A stretch of 64,000 nt of DNA from Clostridia bacterium (lineage in GTDB: Bacteria; Bacillota; Clostridia; Christensenellales; Aristaeellaceae): the NCBI GenBank assembly GCA_017550745.1, contig JAFZOG010000026.1:1-64000 (forward strand), read 5' to 3'. Positions 1 through 8,286 of this stretch are shown piece by piece (within the stretch, counting starts at the first letter, position 1; each line of letters starts with the position of its first letter). Below the pieces are notes generated by a model. The model was not told the origin of the DNA. It saw only the letters and a list, made by a program, of their open reading frames with translations, and did no database searches. Both the position numbers and the translations under genes were made by a program.

Positions 1-938
1 CAATAGGCGATTCCCGATAACAGATATGCTCCAAATACTGCGGTTTTACTTGGCACAGTGTCTGGCAGCAGATCGTTTTCATCCTGGATAAAATCGGGAT
101 ACTTATGAGGGATTCTTTGAGCAATTGCCCTTGTTCCGAACACCACATCTTCATCGCTGACGATCCTAAGCCTCTCAATAGGTTCAGACTGTGTATCATT
201 CATGTGAAGTCTGCCCGTATAGATCGGATTTCGGATCATTGTGCGGATTGTCTGCGCTACCCAAATCTTGTCTGGATTGGGGTATTTCTCGTTCAGGTAA
301 TTAGCTGCTCGATGGGTTCCGTATCCTTGCCGGACAATGAGATCGAAAACCTCTCGGACGATAGGCGCTGTTTCTTCATCAATGACCAAATCATAAAGCG
401 GGCGATTCCGCTTTCCGATCCTTCCCTGATGTACGAGCTTGTAGCCGTAAGGACAGCCACCCCCACGCCATACCCCATCTTCGGTCATTTGCTTGTGTGC
501 AGCTTTGACACGAAGGGAAGTCTTTTCACTCTCACCGCTTGCCGCCCAGAATCGCATATAGTTCATCAGACGGTCAACCTGATTATCCAGGCGTTGTTGG
601 CCTTCGCGTGTACTCCAGACTTCGATTCCGTGGTCGATAAACCATTTCACCAGAAACGGCGTTTCATCTTCCTTACGGCCTAATCTGTCGAACATGAAAA
701 CCAGCAGCACATCGAACAGCTTGTGTTCTGCCATTTCACGGATTTCCACGATGATGTCACGATCATTGGCAGATACTTTGTAGCCTGAAATACCTTTTTC
801 CATGCGCTCGTCATAGAATACCCAATCGTCCATCCGTTCGATGAACTCTCTGCATTCCCGACGCTGCATTGGAATGTCGTCTTTTTTGTCAACCTGTTTC
901 AGAGTTGAAACCCTATATAAGCAGAGTACCCTTTTCAT
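1..938 (-). CDS. Large serine recombinase, partial at its C-terminus (runs off window)
   Basis: Catalyses site-specific DNA breakage and rejoining; the usual integration/excision enzyme of conjugative transposons and phages. Reading the minus strand from 938 gives about 312 residues. The N-terminus has the resolvase core: LYRVST near residue 8, whose Ser is the nucleophile, FMFDRLGRKEDE near residue 75, and SGESEKTS near residue 125. A recombinase-type domain follows (GGGCPYGYKL near 155, IRNPIYTGRL near 230). The C-terminal part lies left of base 1. A GAGGAG Shine-Dalgarno precedes the ATG, which overlaps the stop of the upstream small ORF (ATGA), so the two are probably translationally coupled. 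It marks the edge of a mobile element; the partner end of the element is not identified here. Confidence 0.93.
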   Translation of the reverse strand, partial: MKRVLCLYRVSTLKQVDKKDDIPMQRRECREFIERMDDWVFYDERMEKGISGYKVSANDRDIIVEIREMAEHKLFDVLLVFMFDRLGRKEDETPFLVKWFIDHGIEVWSTREGQQRLDNQVDRLMNYMRFWAASGESEKTSLRVKAAHKQMTEDGVWRGGGCPYGYKLVHQGRIGKRNRPLYDLVIDEETAPIVREVFDLIVRQGYGTHRAANYLNEKYPNPDKIWVAQTIRTMIRNPIYTGRLHMNDTQSEPIERLRIVSDEDVVFGTRAIAQRIPHKYPDFIQDENDLLPDTVPSKTAVFGAYLLSGIAY

Positions 939-1222
939 TGTCTCCTCACTCTCTCTTCAAATGCGTCCAGAAGAAGCCGAGCTATTTCTTCCCGAACACC
1001 GGGTTTGCTCTCTTTTCGGAAAGTCAGCTTCACCTGACACCCATTCGGAGTTTTGTATTCTAAGGGTATCTGCACATTTAATAGCGCGCTGTTATTCACA
1101 TTGTCAAGGTTCGTGGAAGCTTCATCAGAAGCCGTCCCGATTATCGGTTCCATACATATTTTCGCGTCTTTTGGGGTATTTGTCAAGGGTTTTTCGGAGG
1201 TTTTCATGTCTGCTTGATACAT
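935..1222 (-). CDS. Small recombinase-coupled protein, unknown function (TnpW-like?)
   Basis: A 95-residue ORF whose TGA overlaps the ATG of the serine recombinase, with a GGAGGG Shine-Dalgarno nine bases before its start. The N-terminal 45 residues are polar and look disordered; the C-terminal half carries the recognisable part, KTPNGCQVKLTF followed by a basic/acidic helix ending ERVRRQ. Small ORFs of this shape commonly precede serine recombinases in Clostridia elements and some are called TnpW. That name is from memory and I cannot confirm it. A role in supporting recombination (accessory or directionality factor) is inferred only from the coupling. Confidence 0.6.
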   Translation of the reverse strand: MYQADMKTSEKPLTNTPKDAKICMEPIIGTASDEASTNLDNVNNSALLNVQIPLEYKTPNGCQVKLTFRKESKPGVREEIARLLLDAFEERVRRQ

Positions 1223-1308
1223 TAGAAAACACCCTCCGAACCAATGGAAAAGAACCTGTTGAGAATAGAAATCACCTCGTTTTTAATAATAAAATAGCCA
1301 TGCCTGAC

Positions 1309-1337
1309 TTGCAGCATGGCACGGATTCGGGTATAAT
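1309..1337 (+). promoter_or_regulatory. Promoter of the HU gene
   Basis: A perfect TATAAT at 1332-1337 lies 17 bases after a weak -35 (TTGCAG, 1309-1314) and about 65 bases before the HU start. The -35 sits inside a small inverted repeat, GCCATGC at 1297-1303 and GCATGGC at 1314-1320, which could be an operator or a minus-strand hairpin. Confidence 0.55.
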
Positions 1338-1403
1338 ATCAGATGGATTGAAACAGTTGACAAGTATATTCTTTCATCAAAAGCTATGAAGGGAGACATG
1401 AAC

Positions 1404-1682
1404 ATGAACAAACGTGAATTGATCGAAACCGTATCCTCTAACGCGCAGATCACGAAGAAGGAAGCGGATGCCGTAGTCAATGCCACCCTGGATGCCATCA
1501 TTGACGGGCTTGCCAAAGAAGGAAAAGTTATCATTCCCGGATTCGGCTCCTTTGAAGTACGGAACAAGACCGCCCGTGAAGGCCGCAATCCCCGCACCGG
1601 CGAAAAGGTAAAGATCGCGGCGAAGAGAGCGCCCGCTTTCAAGCCCGGAAAAGCCATGAAGGACGCTGTGGAAAAGAAGTAA
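1404..1682 (+). CDS. hup: HU family DNA-binding protein
   Basis: Histone-like nucleoid protein that binds and bends DNA as a dimer. The 92-residue product has the typical HU length and layout: helical N-terminus MNKRELIETVSS, the turn IPGFGSFEVR near residue 45-54, and the arm region ARAGRNPRTG-like segment (AREGRNPRTGEKVKI) ending in AFKPGKAMKDAV. Three in-frame ATGs exist at 1386, 1398 and 1404; the AAGGGAG Shine-Dalgarno at 1389-1395 is properly spaced only for 1404. Only 15 bases separate it from the next gene, so co-transcription is possible. It could serve the chromosome or the neighbouring mobile element. Confidence 0.93.
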   Translation: MNKRELIETVSSNAQITKKEADAVVNATLDAIIDGLAKEGKVIIPGFGSFEVRNKTAREGRNPRTGEKVKIAAKRAPAFKPGKAMKDAVEKK

Positions 1683-1697
1683 GGAAGGAAGTAACCA

Positions 1698-2246
1698 ATG
1701 GAATTTGAAGGAAAACACTCTGTCATTACCCCGGAAGGCGTTTTCATTATCGGCACCTACGATGAAAACGGGACGCCCAACGCCATGAACGCTGCCTGGG
1801 GCATGCAAAGCGATATGGGCGAAATCACCCTGATGCTGGGCAAGCATAAGACCACAGAGAATTTTGAAAAGACCGGCGCGTTTACCGTGGCTTTCGGCAC
1901 GGCAGACACGGTAATGATCTCGGACTACTTTGGCGTGGAAACCGGAAAGAAGGTCAACAAGATCGAGAAAGCGGGCTGCCACGTTCACAAGAGCGCCCAT
2001 GTCAACGCGCCGATCATTGAGGAATACCCGCTGACGCTGGAATGTAAGGTCAAGTCATGGGATGTGGAGACCGGCTATCTGATTGGTGAAATCGTGGCGT
2101 CCCAGGCGGACGACGCCATCCTGACGGATGGAAAAGTTGACCTGGGCAAGCCCCGGCCGATCATCTTTGATCCGTCCTTCAATGCTTATCGTGTCGTTGG
2201 AGAAATCGTCGGGAAAGCATTCAGTGACGGTTTGAAGCTGAAGTAA
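1698..2246 (+). CDS. Flavin reductase-like FMN-binding protein
   Basis: A 182-residue protein of the flavin reductase / FMN-binding split-barrel family: an NTPNAMNAAW-like strand (GTPNAMNAAWG) near residue 25, a KHKTTENF segment near 50, and a SDYFG motif near residue 75 that in this family lies near the flavin. These proteins bind FMN and reduce it or a bound substrate with NAD(P)H. Start chosen at 1698 because AAGGAAGGAAG lies just upstream. It follows HU by 15 bases and is closed by a terminator at 2276-2342. The substrate cannot be told from the sequence. Confidence 0.82.
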   Translation: MEFEGKHSVITPEGVFIIGTYDENGTPNAMNAAWGMQSDMGEITLMLGKHKTTENFEKTGAFTVAFGTADTVMISDYFGVETGKKVNKIEKAGCHVHKSAHVNAPIIEEYPLTLECKVKSWDVETGYLIGEIVASQADDAILTDGKVDLGKPRPIIFDPSFNAYRVVGEIVGKAFSDGLKLK

Positions 2247-2275
2247 CTGAACGAACATCCCTGTTCAAATCTATA

Positions 2276-2342
2276 CCCGCCTTGTGGCCATCAATCCTTC
2301 CCGACAGCCGGGATGCCTTGACGTTCTCAGGGCGGGGTTTTT
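2276..2342 (+). terminator. Rho-independent terminator after the flavin reductase
   Basis: CCCGCCTTG (2276-2284) pairs with CAGGGCGGG (2328-2336) and is followed by GTTTTT. The roughly 43-base loop holds a further CCCG/CGGG hairpin, so the structure is larger than a minimal terminator. Confidence 0.7.
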
Positions 2343-2408
2343 GATTCTGAGGTTATACTTAATTTTGATGTTTAGAAAACCATGGAAGAAATTTGAGCCG
2401 GAGGCAGA

Positions 2409-2693
2409 ATGAATAATCACACCGAATGGACGGAAGCGAGGAATCGCCTCATCAAAGCTGTATCTTCCCTTGGCTTTCCACAGGAATTTGGCGAGGTGAT
2501 GGCCCGGCAGCTTGGCAGTCCGAAAGCCATTGATCGGATGACATTTTATGTATACCAGGCAAAACCGAGAACGGAAGAAATGCTGGTGGACGAGATGCTG
2601 GCGATCTGTGAGGAAATCAACACCTGGAGAGAAAAGAAAGCCAGCCAGGAAGCGCAGGAAAAGTATAATGCCTATCTTTTTAGCAGACGGTAG
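2409..2693 (+). CDS. Small conserved-looking protein of unknown function
   Basis: A 94-residue soluble, charged, mostly helical protein with a good GGAGG Shine-Dalgarno. Notable stretches are ARQLGSPKAIDRM near residue 38 and EEMLVDEMLAICEEI near 57. No signal peptide, membrane segment or catalytic motif is visible. It resembles short hypothetical proteins in other Clostridia, but I do not recognise a named family. It precedes the S41 peptidase by 61 bases on the same strand. Confidence 0.7.
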   Translation: MNNHTEWTEARNRLIKAVSSLGFPQEFGEVMARQLGSPKAIDRMTFYVYQAKPRTEEMLVDEMLAICEEINTWREKKASQEAQEKYNAYLFSRR

Positions 2694-2754
2694 AATACAT
2701 ACAAATGGGGATTTGTGGGAAAAATAAACGGGCATTTCTTACTGGAGGTGCAAT

Positions 2755-4185
2755 ATGAAAACCATTACAGACGCTCAGAAAATATACGAACTTTCAAAGA
2801 TTTGGGAAGAGGCTGCGTACAATTTCGCATTTTGGGATAAGGTGGATATCAACTGGGACGAGGAGTACAAAAAAGCGCTGGCGCGGGTTTTGAAGACGAA
2901 AGACCTCTATGATTACTACCGTGAACTGAAGCGATTCGTCGCCTTGCTGAATGATGGGCACACCGATGTCAGTTTTCCGAATGAAATAGCGCAAGACAGC
3001 GAATTCTTTTCCATGTTCCCTGTATACTTTGCAAAACCCGGTAACGAGATCATTGTGATCAGCACCTCAGAGGATGTAAAGGACAGTATTCCCTTGTTCA
3101 GTATTCTGGTCAAAATCGACGGAACTGACATTCATGATTATATAAGACAAAACTGCTATCCGTTTATTTGGCATGCCAACGAGGATGCCTGCGGCGTCTT
3201 CGTGCTGAACCAGCTGATATTTGGCAGGCGCGGAAGCAGTTTGGTCTTCACATTTGCAAAGGATGGGCGTCAATTCGACGTCCGGTTTGAAAGGATCGAT
3301 CCTTCAAGAATTGAATGGCATAAAACGGATCCTTTTCCCCAAAGCAATACTGCCCAGAGGCTGATCAGCAGCTCGGACGCTCATACTTTGCATATCACGG
3401 ATGACGGGATCGCAATCATCAGAATGACTTCGTTCGATGATGCCTCTATGCCCGGGAAGATTTATTCCTGCTTTGACGAGTTGAAAAAGGCAAAGGGTTA
3501 TATTCTCGACGTCAGAGGCAACAGCGGCGGGAACAGTGAGAATGCCGATGCAATCGCCGCATTGTTTATCAGCGGGGAATTCCATAGCTGCTATGCGGAG
3601 ACCCAGGTCTACGAGCCCACATATAAGGCATGGTCCATGTTTCGGGAGGATTTTAAATACCTTTCCCCGGATGATGCGCTGCTGAAATACGCTGACGATG
3701 CGTACAGCCTGAAAACCTACCGCATGCGAAAGAATATATTCTACGTCAGGGATGAAGGAAAGACAGTCGCCAACAGAACTCCTGGAAAACTTGAAGGTCC
3801 GGTTGCCGTTCTGATGAACCAGTATACGTTTTCTGCCGCGGAAGATTTTGTTGACGTGATGAAGATGTATACGAAAGCGGTTTTCGTCGGAAACAACACG
3901 GCGGGCACCAGTGGTCAGCCTTTGTGCGAGGCGCTGGAAAGCGGCGGCTTTTTCCGGATCTGTACGCGAAGGTGCGTTGCCCAGAACGGCGAGGACATCT
4001 ACAACAAAGGCTTTATTCCCGACATCAGAATCATACCGACAGTGGAAGACATCGCCTCAGGCCGGGATGCGGTATTGGAAAAGGGAATGGAAATCATAAA
4101 AAAAGAATACCTGAAATTCCAGTTAGTCGAGGCGACACAGAATGATCATCATGGCGGAGGGAAAGAAAATGTGGAAATGCCCTAA
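2755..4185 (+). CDS. S41 family peptidase (C-terminal processing protease-like)
   Basis: A 476-residue protein ending in a tail-specific protease domain. The core strand motif ILDVRGNSGGN is near residue 252, the nucleophile motif YTFSAAEDF has its Ser near residue 360, and GNNTAGTSGQ near 382 is where the substrate-binding loop is expected. The N-terminal 230 residues include a helical part and a probable PDZ-like segment. No signal peptide is visible, which is unusual because many S41 enzymes are exported, so a cytosolic role is possible. An AGGTGC Shine-Dalgarno supports the start. Its 3' end overlaps the DUF1801 gene by 17 bases if that gene starts at 4169. Confidence 0.85.
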   Translation: MKTITDAQKIYELSKIWEEAAYNFAFWDKVDINWDEEYKKALARVLKTKDLYDYYRELKRFVALLNDGHTDVSFPNEIAQDSEFFSMFPVYFAKPGNEIIVISTSEDVKDSIPLFSILVKIDGTDIHDYIRQNCYPFIWHANEDACGVFVLNQLIFGRRGSSLVFTFAKDGRQFDVRFERIDPSRIEWHKTDPFPQSNTAQRLISSSDAHTLHITDDGIAIIRMTSFDDASMPGKIYSCFDELKKAKGYILDVRGNSGGNSENADAIAALFISGEFHSCYAETQVYEPTYKAWSMFREDFKYLSPDDALLKYADDAYSLKTYRMRKNIFYVRDEGKTVANRTPGKLEGPVAVLMNQYTFSAAEDFVDVMKMYTKAVFVGNNTAGTSGQPLCEALESGGFFRICTRRCVAQNGEDIYNKGFIPDIRIIPTVEDIASGRDAVLEKGMEIIKKEYLKFQLVEATQNDHHGGGKENVEMP

Positions 4186-4585
4186 GTGCGGGCGCTCTTT
4201 TCGGAATGAGAACCAGCAACATTTCTGCGGGAAAGCTCCGGAGACGATAGACGACTACATTCTCGCCCAGGATGAAAGCATCCGTGATCAGCTTCGGAAC
4301 GTGAGAGAAGTTTTGCGGGATGAACTGCCGAACGCAACGGAGAAAATCTCGTGGTCAATGCCTACTTATTGGATGGGTCATAATATCATTCACTTTGCTG
4401 CGCAGAAAAAGCACATTGGCTTGTACCCCGGCCCGGAAGCTGTGAAGCAGTTTTCCGATAAGCTGGATGAGGCAGGATGCAGATATAGTAAGGGCGCTAT
4501 CCAGATTCCCTATTCTGACGAGCTTCCCCTGACGCTCATATCGGAAATTGCCGCTTGGTGCCGGGATGCCGGGAATCACGCATGA
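4169..4585 (+). CDS. DUF1801 (YdhG-like) protein with N-terminal zinc ribbon
   Basis: A 138-residue protein: an N-terminal CPKCG...HFCG zinc ribbon (residues 3-20) followed by a DUF1801 domain (about 25-135) with the family signatures IDDYI, KISWSMPTYW and HIGLYPGPEA. The family's function is unknown; related proteins have been linked to iron handling, but weakly. The start was set at 4169 because GGCGGAGGG at 4153-4161 is spaced seven bases before that ATG; an in-frame ATG at 4142 would put the Shine-Dalgarno inside the gene. It overlaps the peptidase gene end, suggesting coupled translation. Confidence 0.82.
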   Translation: MWKCPKCGRSFRNENQQHFCGKAPETIDDYILAQDESIRDQLRNVREVLRDELPNATEKISWSMPTYWMGHNIIHFAAQKKHIGLYPGPEAVKQFSDKLDEAGCRYSKGAIQIPYSDELPLTLISEIAAWCRDAGNHA

Positions 4586-4650
4586 TGAACGAGACGGAAA
4601 TGTAGAAGGAATCTGTCGAGAATAAAACAAAAATGAAAAGGCGTGTGAAT

Positions 4651-5439
4651 ATGAACGACAACCAAATGATTCCATTTGACAAGAACAAATTTCCGTTCGA
4701 CAGGAACGGTTTCCACCTTTCCCCGGCTGAAATGCAAGCGGTCATGAGCCAGGCAAAGAAAATGATGGAAGTCATGATGGATTACACGGATTTGCGCATG
4801 GTATATGGCTGCGCCCTGAAAATCGTCCGAACCAAGTTCGAGGTGCTGGACAGCGAATTTGAAGTACGGAATCAGCGAAATCCCATCAACTTCATCAGTT
4901 CTCGCGTGAAAAGCAATCAAAGCATTATCGGCAAAATGATTCGCCGGGGTATTCCATTAACCATCGAAAACATGGAGGAGCAGATACAGGATATCGCGGG
5001 TATACGGATCATCTGCTCCTATGAGGACGATATTTATCACCTTGCGGACGCACTGCTCCAGCAAGACAACGTGACATTGCTAAAGCGGAAGGACTACATT
5101 GCCAATCCCAAGCCGAACGGGTATCGTAGCCTCCATCTGATTGTCAGCGTTCCAGTATACTTTGCCGATCAGAAGCGGGATGTTCCTGTGGAAGTGCAGA
5201 TTCGTACAATCGCTATGGACTTTTGGGCCAGTCTGGAACATTCCATGAAATATAAGCAGGAAATCAAAGACCAGGACACAATGGCGGAACGGCTCAAATC
5301 CTGTGCGGATCGTATCGCTGAATTGGATGAAGAAATGCAGGCGATCCGCAGACAGATTGAAGCCGGAAAGGACGTGCCAACGGAAGAAGAAATGCTGATT
5401 CAACGGCTCGGAAAGTTAGATAGCATTTTTGAATCATGA
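4651..5439 (+). CDS. Small alarmone synthetase (RelA/SpoT synthetase domain only)
   Basis: Predicted (p)ppGpp synthetase of the RelP/RelQ type: transfers pyrophosphate from ATP to GDP/GTP. The 262-residue product has a RelA_SpoT synthetase core with SSRVKSNQSIIGKM near residue 82, DIAGIRIICSYEDD near 111, NPKPNGYRSLHLIV near 150 and EVQIRTIAMDFWASLEH near 178. It lacks the HD hydrolase, TGS and ACT domains of long RSH proteins. The C-terminal 60 residues form a charged helix like those that mediate tetramer formation. Start 4651 is preferred over 4633 because AAAAGG lies nine bases before it. Its place in an accessory block makes it a candidate stress or defence gene, though chromosomal copies are common. 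Confidence 0.9.
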   Translation: MNDNQMIPFDKNKFPFDRNGFHLSPAEMQAVMSQAKKMMEVMMDYTDLRMVYGCALKIVRTKFEVLDSEFEVRNQRNPINFISSRVKSNQSIIGKMIRRGIPLTIENMEEQIQDIAGIRIICSYEDDIYHLADALLQQDNVTLLKRKDYIANPKPNGYRSLHLIVSVPVYFADQKRDVPVEVQIRTIAMDFWASLEHSMKYKQEIKDQDTMAERLKSCADRIAELDEEMQAIRRQIEAGKDVPTEEEMLIQRLGKLDSIFES

Positions 5440-5512
5440 TTCCGCTAATACACGGTCTTTCGACGATTCTGGCGATTGTATAGGGTCATCTAAGAAGGAA
5501 GGACGATTTTCA

Positions 5513-6196
5513 ATGAGGGAATTCTTCATCACCATTTGCCCCATGGCAATCTGGTTCATCGTGGCTGCGGAAGGATTGATTGCTGCATTGCTGTTCTTTC
5601 AGGCAAAGCGTCACAGTCAGCCGGTTGCTCTCTGGTCTGGGGTATTGACCATCGGCTTGATCCTGGACGCTGCCATCATCGGCCTTGGCACAGCTCTGCC
5701 GGAAAGTACACTGACCGCCATCAGCCCCGCGCGGTTTATCGCCCACGGACTGCTTATTCCCCTGATCTTCCCCATTTTCGCCTATGCGCTGAAACTGAAA
5801 AAGCCGGTCATCATCGGCGTATGGGTCGTGACCGGTCTGCTGATGATCGGCGGGGTGGCACAGGCATTGGCTACCGTACTGGAAAAGCGGGAAATCGCAG
5901 GGGTCGTTCGTCTCGCATCAGGCACGGACACCCCGAAATGGGCAGATATTATCAGCCGTGTTCTGTCCTTTGGCACGGTGATTCCCATGATGATCGCCGG
6001 GATCATCGTGTGGATCAAGCAGAAGAATCCGCACCTGTTCCTCTCCGGCTTTCTCATGTTTGTATTCTCTGCGCTGGGCCCCGCCACCGGCAACAGCGAT
6101 CTGATCTTCTTCATCAGCATGTTTGGTGAACTGCTGATGGTCTTGTTCCTGTATCTGTACAGCCGGAAGGAAGTATGCTCACGCATATTGATCTGA
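5513..6196 (+). CDS. Integral membrane protein of unknown function
   Basis: A 227-residue, very hydrophobic protein with about seven predicted membrane spans, e.g. MAIWFIVAAEGLIAALLFF near the start, GLLIPLIFPIFAYAL, VVTGLLMIGGVAQAL and MFGELLMVLFLYLY at the end. AAGGAAGGA nine bases before 5513 fixes the start; an upstream in-frame codon at 5429 would add a polar leader and overlap the synthetase gene. No family recognised. The next gene is another membrane protein only 13 bases on, so the two may act together. Confidence 0.75.
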   Translation: MREFFITICPMAIWFIVAAEGLIAALLFFQAKRHSQPVALWSGVLTIGLILDAAIIGLGTALPESTLTAISPARFIAHGLLIPLIFPIFAYALKLKKPVIIGVWVVTGLLMIGGVAQALATVLEKREIAGVVRLASGTDTPKWADIISRVLSFGTVIPMMIAGIIVWIKQKNPHLFLSGFLMFVFSALGPATGNSDLIFFISMFGELLMVLFLYLYSRKEVCSRILI

Positions 6197-6209
6197 AAGG
6201 AAAATCACA

Positions 6210-6695
6210 ATGATTGGAGAAACGATGCACTTTGGATTCTCCTACGTGGGGCTGATTTATCTTGTGATGCTGATGCTTCCAAATATCCTGTGGACGAAAA
6301 ATCAGCCGAAGGATTACGACAAATATGCCCGCAATGAGAATAAGATTCTGCTGGCATTGGAGAGGAGCGGGGAAGTACTGGTTTCATGCGCAGCGCTCGT
6401 TTTCTCTGATTTCAATATCGAGCCGTGGTCGCCCTGGTCATTGTGGCTGGTGGCGTCCTTCGTGCTGATGGTGCTTTATGAGGTTTTCTGGATCAGGTAT
6501 TTCAGGAGCGAAAAGACCATGAAGGATTTTTACCGCAGCATCCTTGGCATTCCGGTGGCAGGCGCGACGCTTCCCGTTCTGGCTTTTCTCCTGTTGGCGA
6601 TCTATGGGAAGAATATTATCCTTGGCTGCGCTGTTATCATCTTGGGAATCGGACATATCGGCATCCATTTGATGCACAGTAGAGAAATTGAATAA
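6210..6695 (+). CDS. Small integral membrane protein of unknown function
   Basis: A 161-residue protein with four or five predicted spans: YVGLIYLVMLMLPNILW near residue 12, LWLVASFVLMVLYEVFW near 78, a hydrophobic segment near 115 and NIILGCAVIILGIGHIGIH near 138. The short motif LPNILWTKNQPKDY after the first span resembles a group of Firmicutes membrane proteins without assigned function. GAAAGGAAAA precedes the start. It follows the other membrane protein by 13 bases and precedes the C_GCAxxG_C_C gene by 20. Confidence 0.75.
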   Translation: MIGETMHFGFSYVGLIYLVMLMLPNILWTKNQPKDYDKYARNENKILLALERSGEVLVSCAALVFSDFNIEPWSPWSLWLVASFVLMVLYEVFWIRYFRSEKTMKDFYRSILGIPVAGATLPVLAFLLLAIYGKNIILGCAVIILGIGHIGIHLMHSREIE

Positions 6696-6715
6696 TGAAT
6701 AGAGGGGGCTGAAAA

Positions 6716-7090
6716 ATGGACAAGAAGGAATACGCCGTTCAACTGAAACACAGCGGATATAATTGCTGCCAAGCTGTTCTCTGTGCTTTTGCCGGAGAAG
6801 CGGGTATGACCGAAGATGAATTGAAACGGATCGGAGCATCCTTTGGCGTTGGCATGGGATGTTTGGAGGCTACATGCGGAGCTTTGATCGGTGCGCAGAT
6901 TCTGATGGGAATCAAGAAATACCAAGGCAGGACGATGCTCAGGGACGCAGCGGGCGTACTGCGTCAGTTTGAAAGCATGTGCAAGGCCACTCTCTGTAAA
7001 GATTTGAAGGGCAGAGATACCGGCATTGTTTTGTGTGAGTGTGATGACTGTGTGAGGAACGCGGTAACAATCGTCGAGAATCAGCTATGA
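6716..7090 (+). CDS. C_GCAxxG_C_C family probable redox protein
   Basis: A 124-residue protein of the family named for its cysteine pattern. Visible cysteines are NCCQAVLCAF near residue 17-26, GCLEATCGALIGA near 47-59 (the GCAxxG-type motif), CKATLCKDL near 88 and LCECDDCVRNAV near 106. Members are small cytosolic helical proteins thought to do redox chemistry or bind metal, common in anaerobes. AGAGGGGG precedes the ATG. It is in a same-strand run with the membrane proteins and the PPOX-fold gene. Confidence 0.88.
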   Translation: MDKKEYAVQLKHSGYNCCQAVLCAFAGEAGMTEDELKRIGASFGVGMGCLEATCGALIGAQILMGIKKYQGRTMLRDAAGVLRQFESMCKATLCKDLKGRDTGIVLCECDDCVRNAVTIVENQL

Positions 7091-7125
7091 AGCCACGAAG
7101 GAAAAGACCGTGAGGATTGAGGACA

Positions 7126-7608
7126 ATGAGACGCAAAGATCGGGAAGTACAAAACCTGGATGAGATTTTCGACATCCTGAACCGCTGCAATACTGTGCGG
7201 ATCGCTTTTCAGGGAGATAAGTATCCTTATGTGGTTCCGGTTTCCTTCGGCACGGAGCTGGTGGATGGAAAAGTGATCGTATACTTCCATTGCGCCAAAC
7301 AGGGCATGAAGCTGGAACTGCTGAAAGCGAACCCGCAGATATGCGTGGAAGGGGATATTTTTATTCGGACGGAGACGACAGATCACGGGATCACCACGCG
7401 ATATGAAAGCGTGATCGGTTTCGGAACGTGCCGGATCGTTGAAGATGAACAGGAAATCAAGCATGGGCTGAAAGTATTGACAGAACATTACGGTTATCGT
7501 GACTATTCCCTTGATCGCTGCCGGGCCCTGGAGTATCTGTATGTGATGAAAACTGTTCTTGATGAGATAACGGGGAAGAGAAATCTTCCGACAGCAGGAG
7601 ATAAATGA
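7126..7608 (+). CDS. Pyridoxamine 5'-phosphate oxidase-fold protein (NimA-like)
   Basis: A 160-residue FMN-binding split-barrel protein. It begins like the 5-nitroimidazole reductase (NimA) group: RRKDREV..LDEIFDIL, then YPYVVPVSFG near residue 32, IVYFHCAKQGMKLELL near 49, and a C-terminal AVEYLYVMK-like helix (RALEYLYVMKTVL). Such proteins bind flavin or heme; NimA-type members reduce nitro groups, but assigning drug resistance here would be unsupported. ATG 7126 is used; the alternative TTG at 7117 lacks a well-placed Shine-Dalgarno. The stop overlaps the next start (ATGATG). Confidence 0.82.
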   Translation: MRRKDREVQNLDEIFDILNRCNTVRIAFQGDKYPYVVPVSFGTELVDGKVIVYFHCAKQGMKLELLKANPQICVEGDIFIRTETTDHGITTRYESVIGFGTCRIVEDEQEIKHGLKVLTEHYGYRDYSLDRCRALEYLYVMKTVLDEITGKRNLPTAGDK

Positions 7609-7940
7609 TGCCCAGACAAAGTGTGTTTGACATGCCCTATACCAAAGTATATGACTGCCTCGCAGCTAAGGCGGAACGGAAAGGCCGCACGAGGGAAGAA
7701 GTGGATCAGGTCATCACCTGGCTGACGGGGTATGATCATCCTGCCGAACTCGACATGACCTATGGCGATTTTCTCACTAAAGCTCCCAACTGGAATCCTC
7801 GTGCAAACCTGATCACCGGCGCTGTCTGTGGCGTGCGGGTGGAGTCAATAGAAGAACCGTTGACGAAAAAGATGCGGCAGCTTGACAAGCTGGTTGACGA
7901 ACTGGCGAAGGGCAAGCCGCTGGAAAAGGTGTTCAGATGA
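7605..7940 (+). CDS. DUF2200 family protein
   Basis: A 111-residue protein matching DUF2200 across its length: the start MPYTKVYDCLAAKAERKGR, the middle VITWLTGYDHPAEL and the end MRQLDKLVDELAKGKPLEKV are characteristic. The family is small, soluble and functionally uncharacterised. GGAG lies eight bases before the ATG, and the gene overlaps the PPOX-fold gene by four bases, so they are probably translated together. Its own stop overlaps an ATG (ATGA at 7937) that begins a destroyed acetyltransferase-like reading frame. Confidence 0.88.
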   Translation: MMPRQSVFDMPYTKVYDCLAAKAERKGRTREEVDQVITWLTGYDHPAELDMTYGDFLTKAPNWNPRANLITGAVCGVRVESIEEPLTKKMRQLDKLVDELAKGKPLEKVFR

Positions 7941-7966
7941 TTGAGACCGAAAGGCTGTTGACATGA
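7937..7966 (+). pseudogene. Remnant of an acetyltransferase start (MIETERLL)
   Basis: A nine-codon ORF beginning MIETERLLT, overlapping the DUF2200 stop as ATGA. MIETERLL is a very common N-terminus of RimJ/RimL-type GNAT acetyltransferases. The frame stops at once, where the esterase start begins. Read as the stub of a gene lost by deletion; it is short, so chance cannot be excluded. Confidence 0.4.
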
Positions 7967-8286
7967 TTACAACATACGGAAACCCAAGTGCTTCGATTGT
8001 CCTGATTCAGATGGTCGATGACCATGATCTTGAAGGAATTGAATCCGAGGCAGCGGAAATAAAGAAACTGACGGATGTTGATTTCTGCCTGTATGCCATC
8101 AAGGTTCAAAACTGGAATCGTGATTTGTCGCCGTGGCCCGCGTCTGCTGTGTTCGGCAAGGAGGGCTTCGGAAACGGGGCGGCTGATACGCTCAATGAAG
8201 TGCTGAAAACCTGTACGGATCAGGAAAAGACCTATATTATCGGCGGTTACTCTCTGGCCGGACTTTTTGCTTTATGGGCGGCGTAG
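7963..8286 (+). pseudogene. Truncated esterase/alpha-beta hydrolase
   Basis: The 107 codons resemble the N-terminal half of small Firmicutes esterases: MITTYGNPSASIVLIQMVDD, then NWNRDLSPWPA, and the nucleophile elbow GGYSLAGLFALWA near residue 94-106. The reading then ends in a TAG that belongs to unrelated inverted DNA. The Asp and His of the triad and roughly half the fold are missing, so it should be inactive. The breakpoint is at 8283/8284: to its left is esterase sequence, to its right the reverse complement of an FtsK-like gene. Confidence 0.75.

Noticed and set aside
1..1300. Full ends of the mobile element carrying the recombinase
   Set aside because: No matching inverted or direct ends could be identified inside the window, since the element extends left of base 1.
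841..1389. Plus-strand frames over the recombinase and its small ORF
   Set aside because: They overlap a gene with resolvase motifs on the minus strand and lack a ribosome-binding site.
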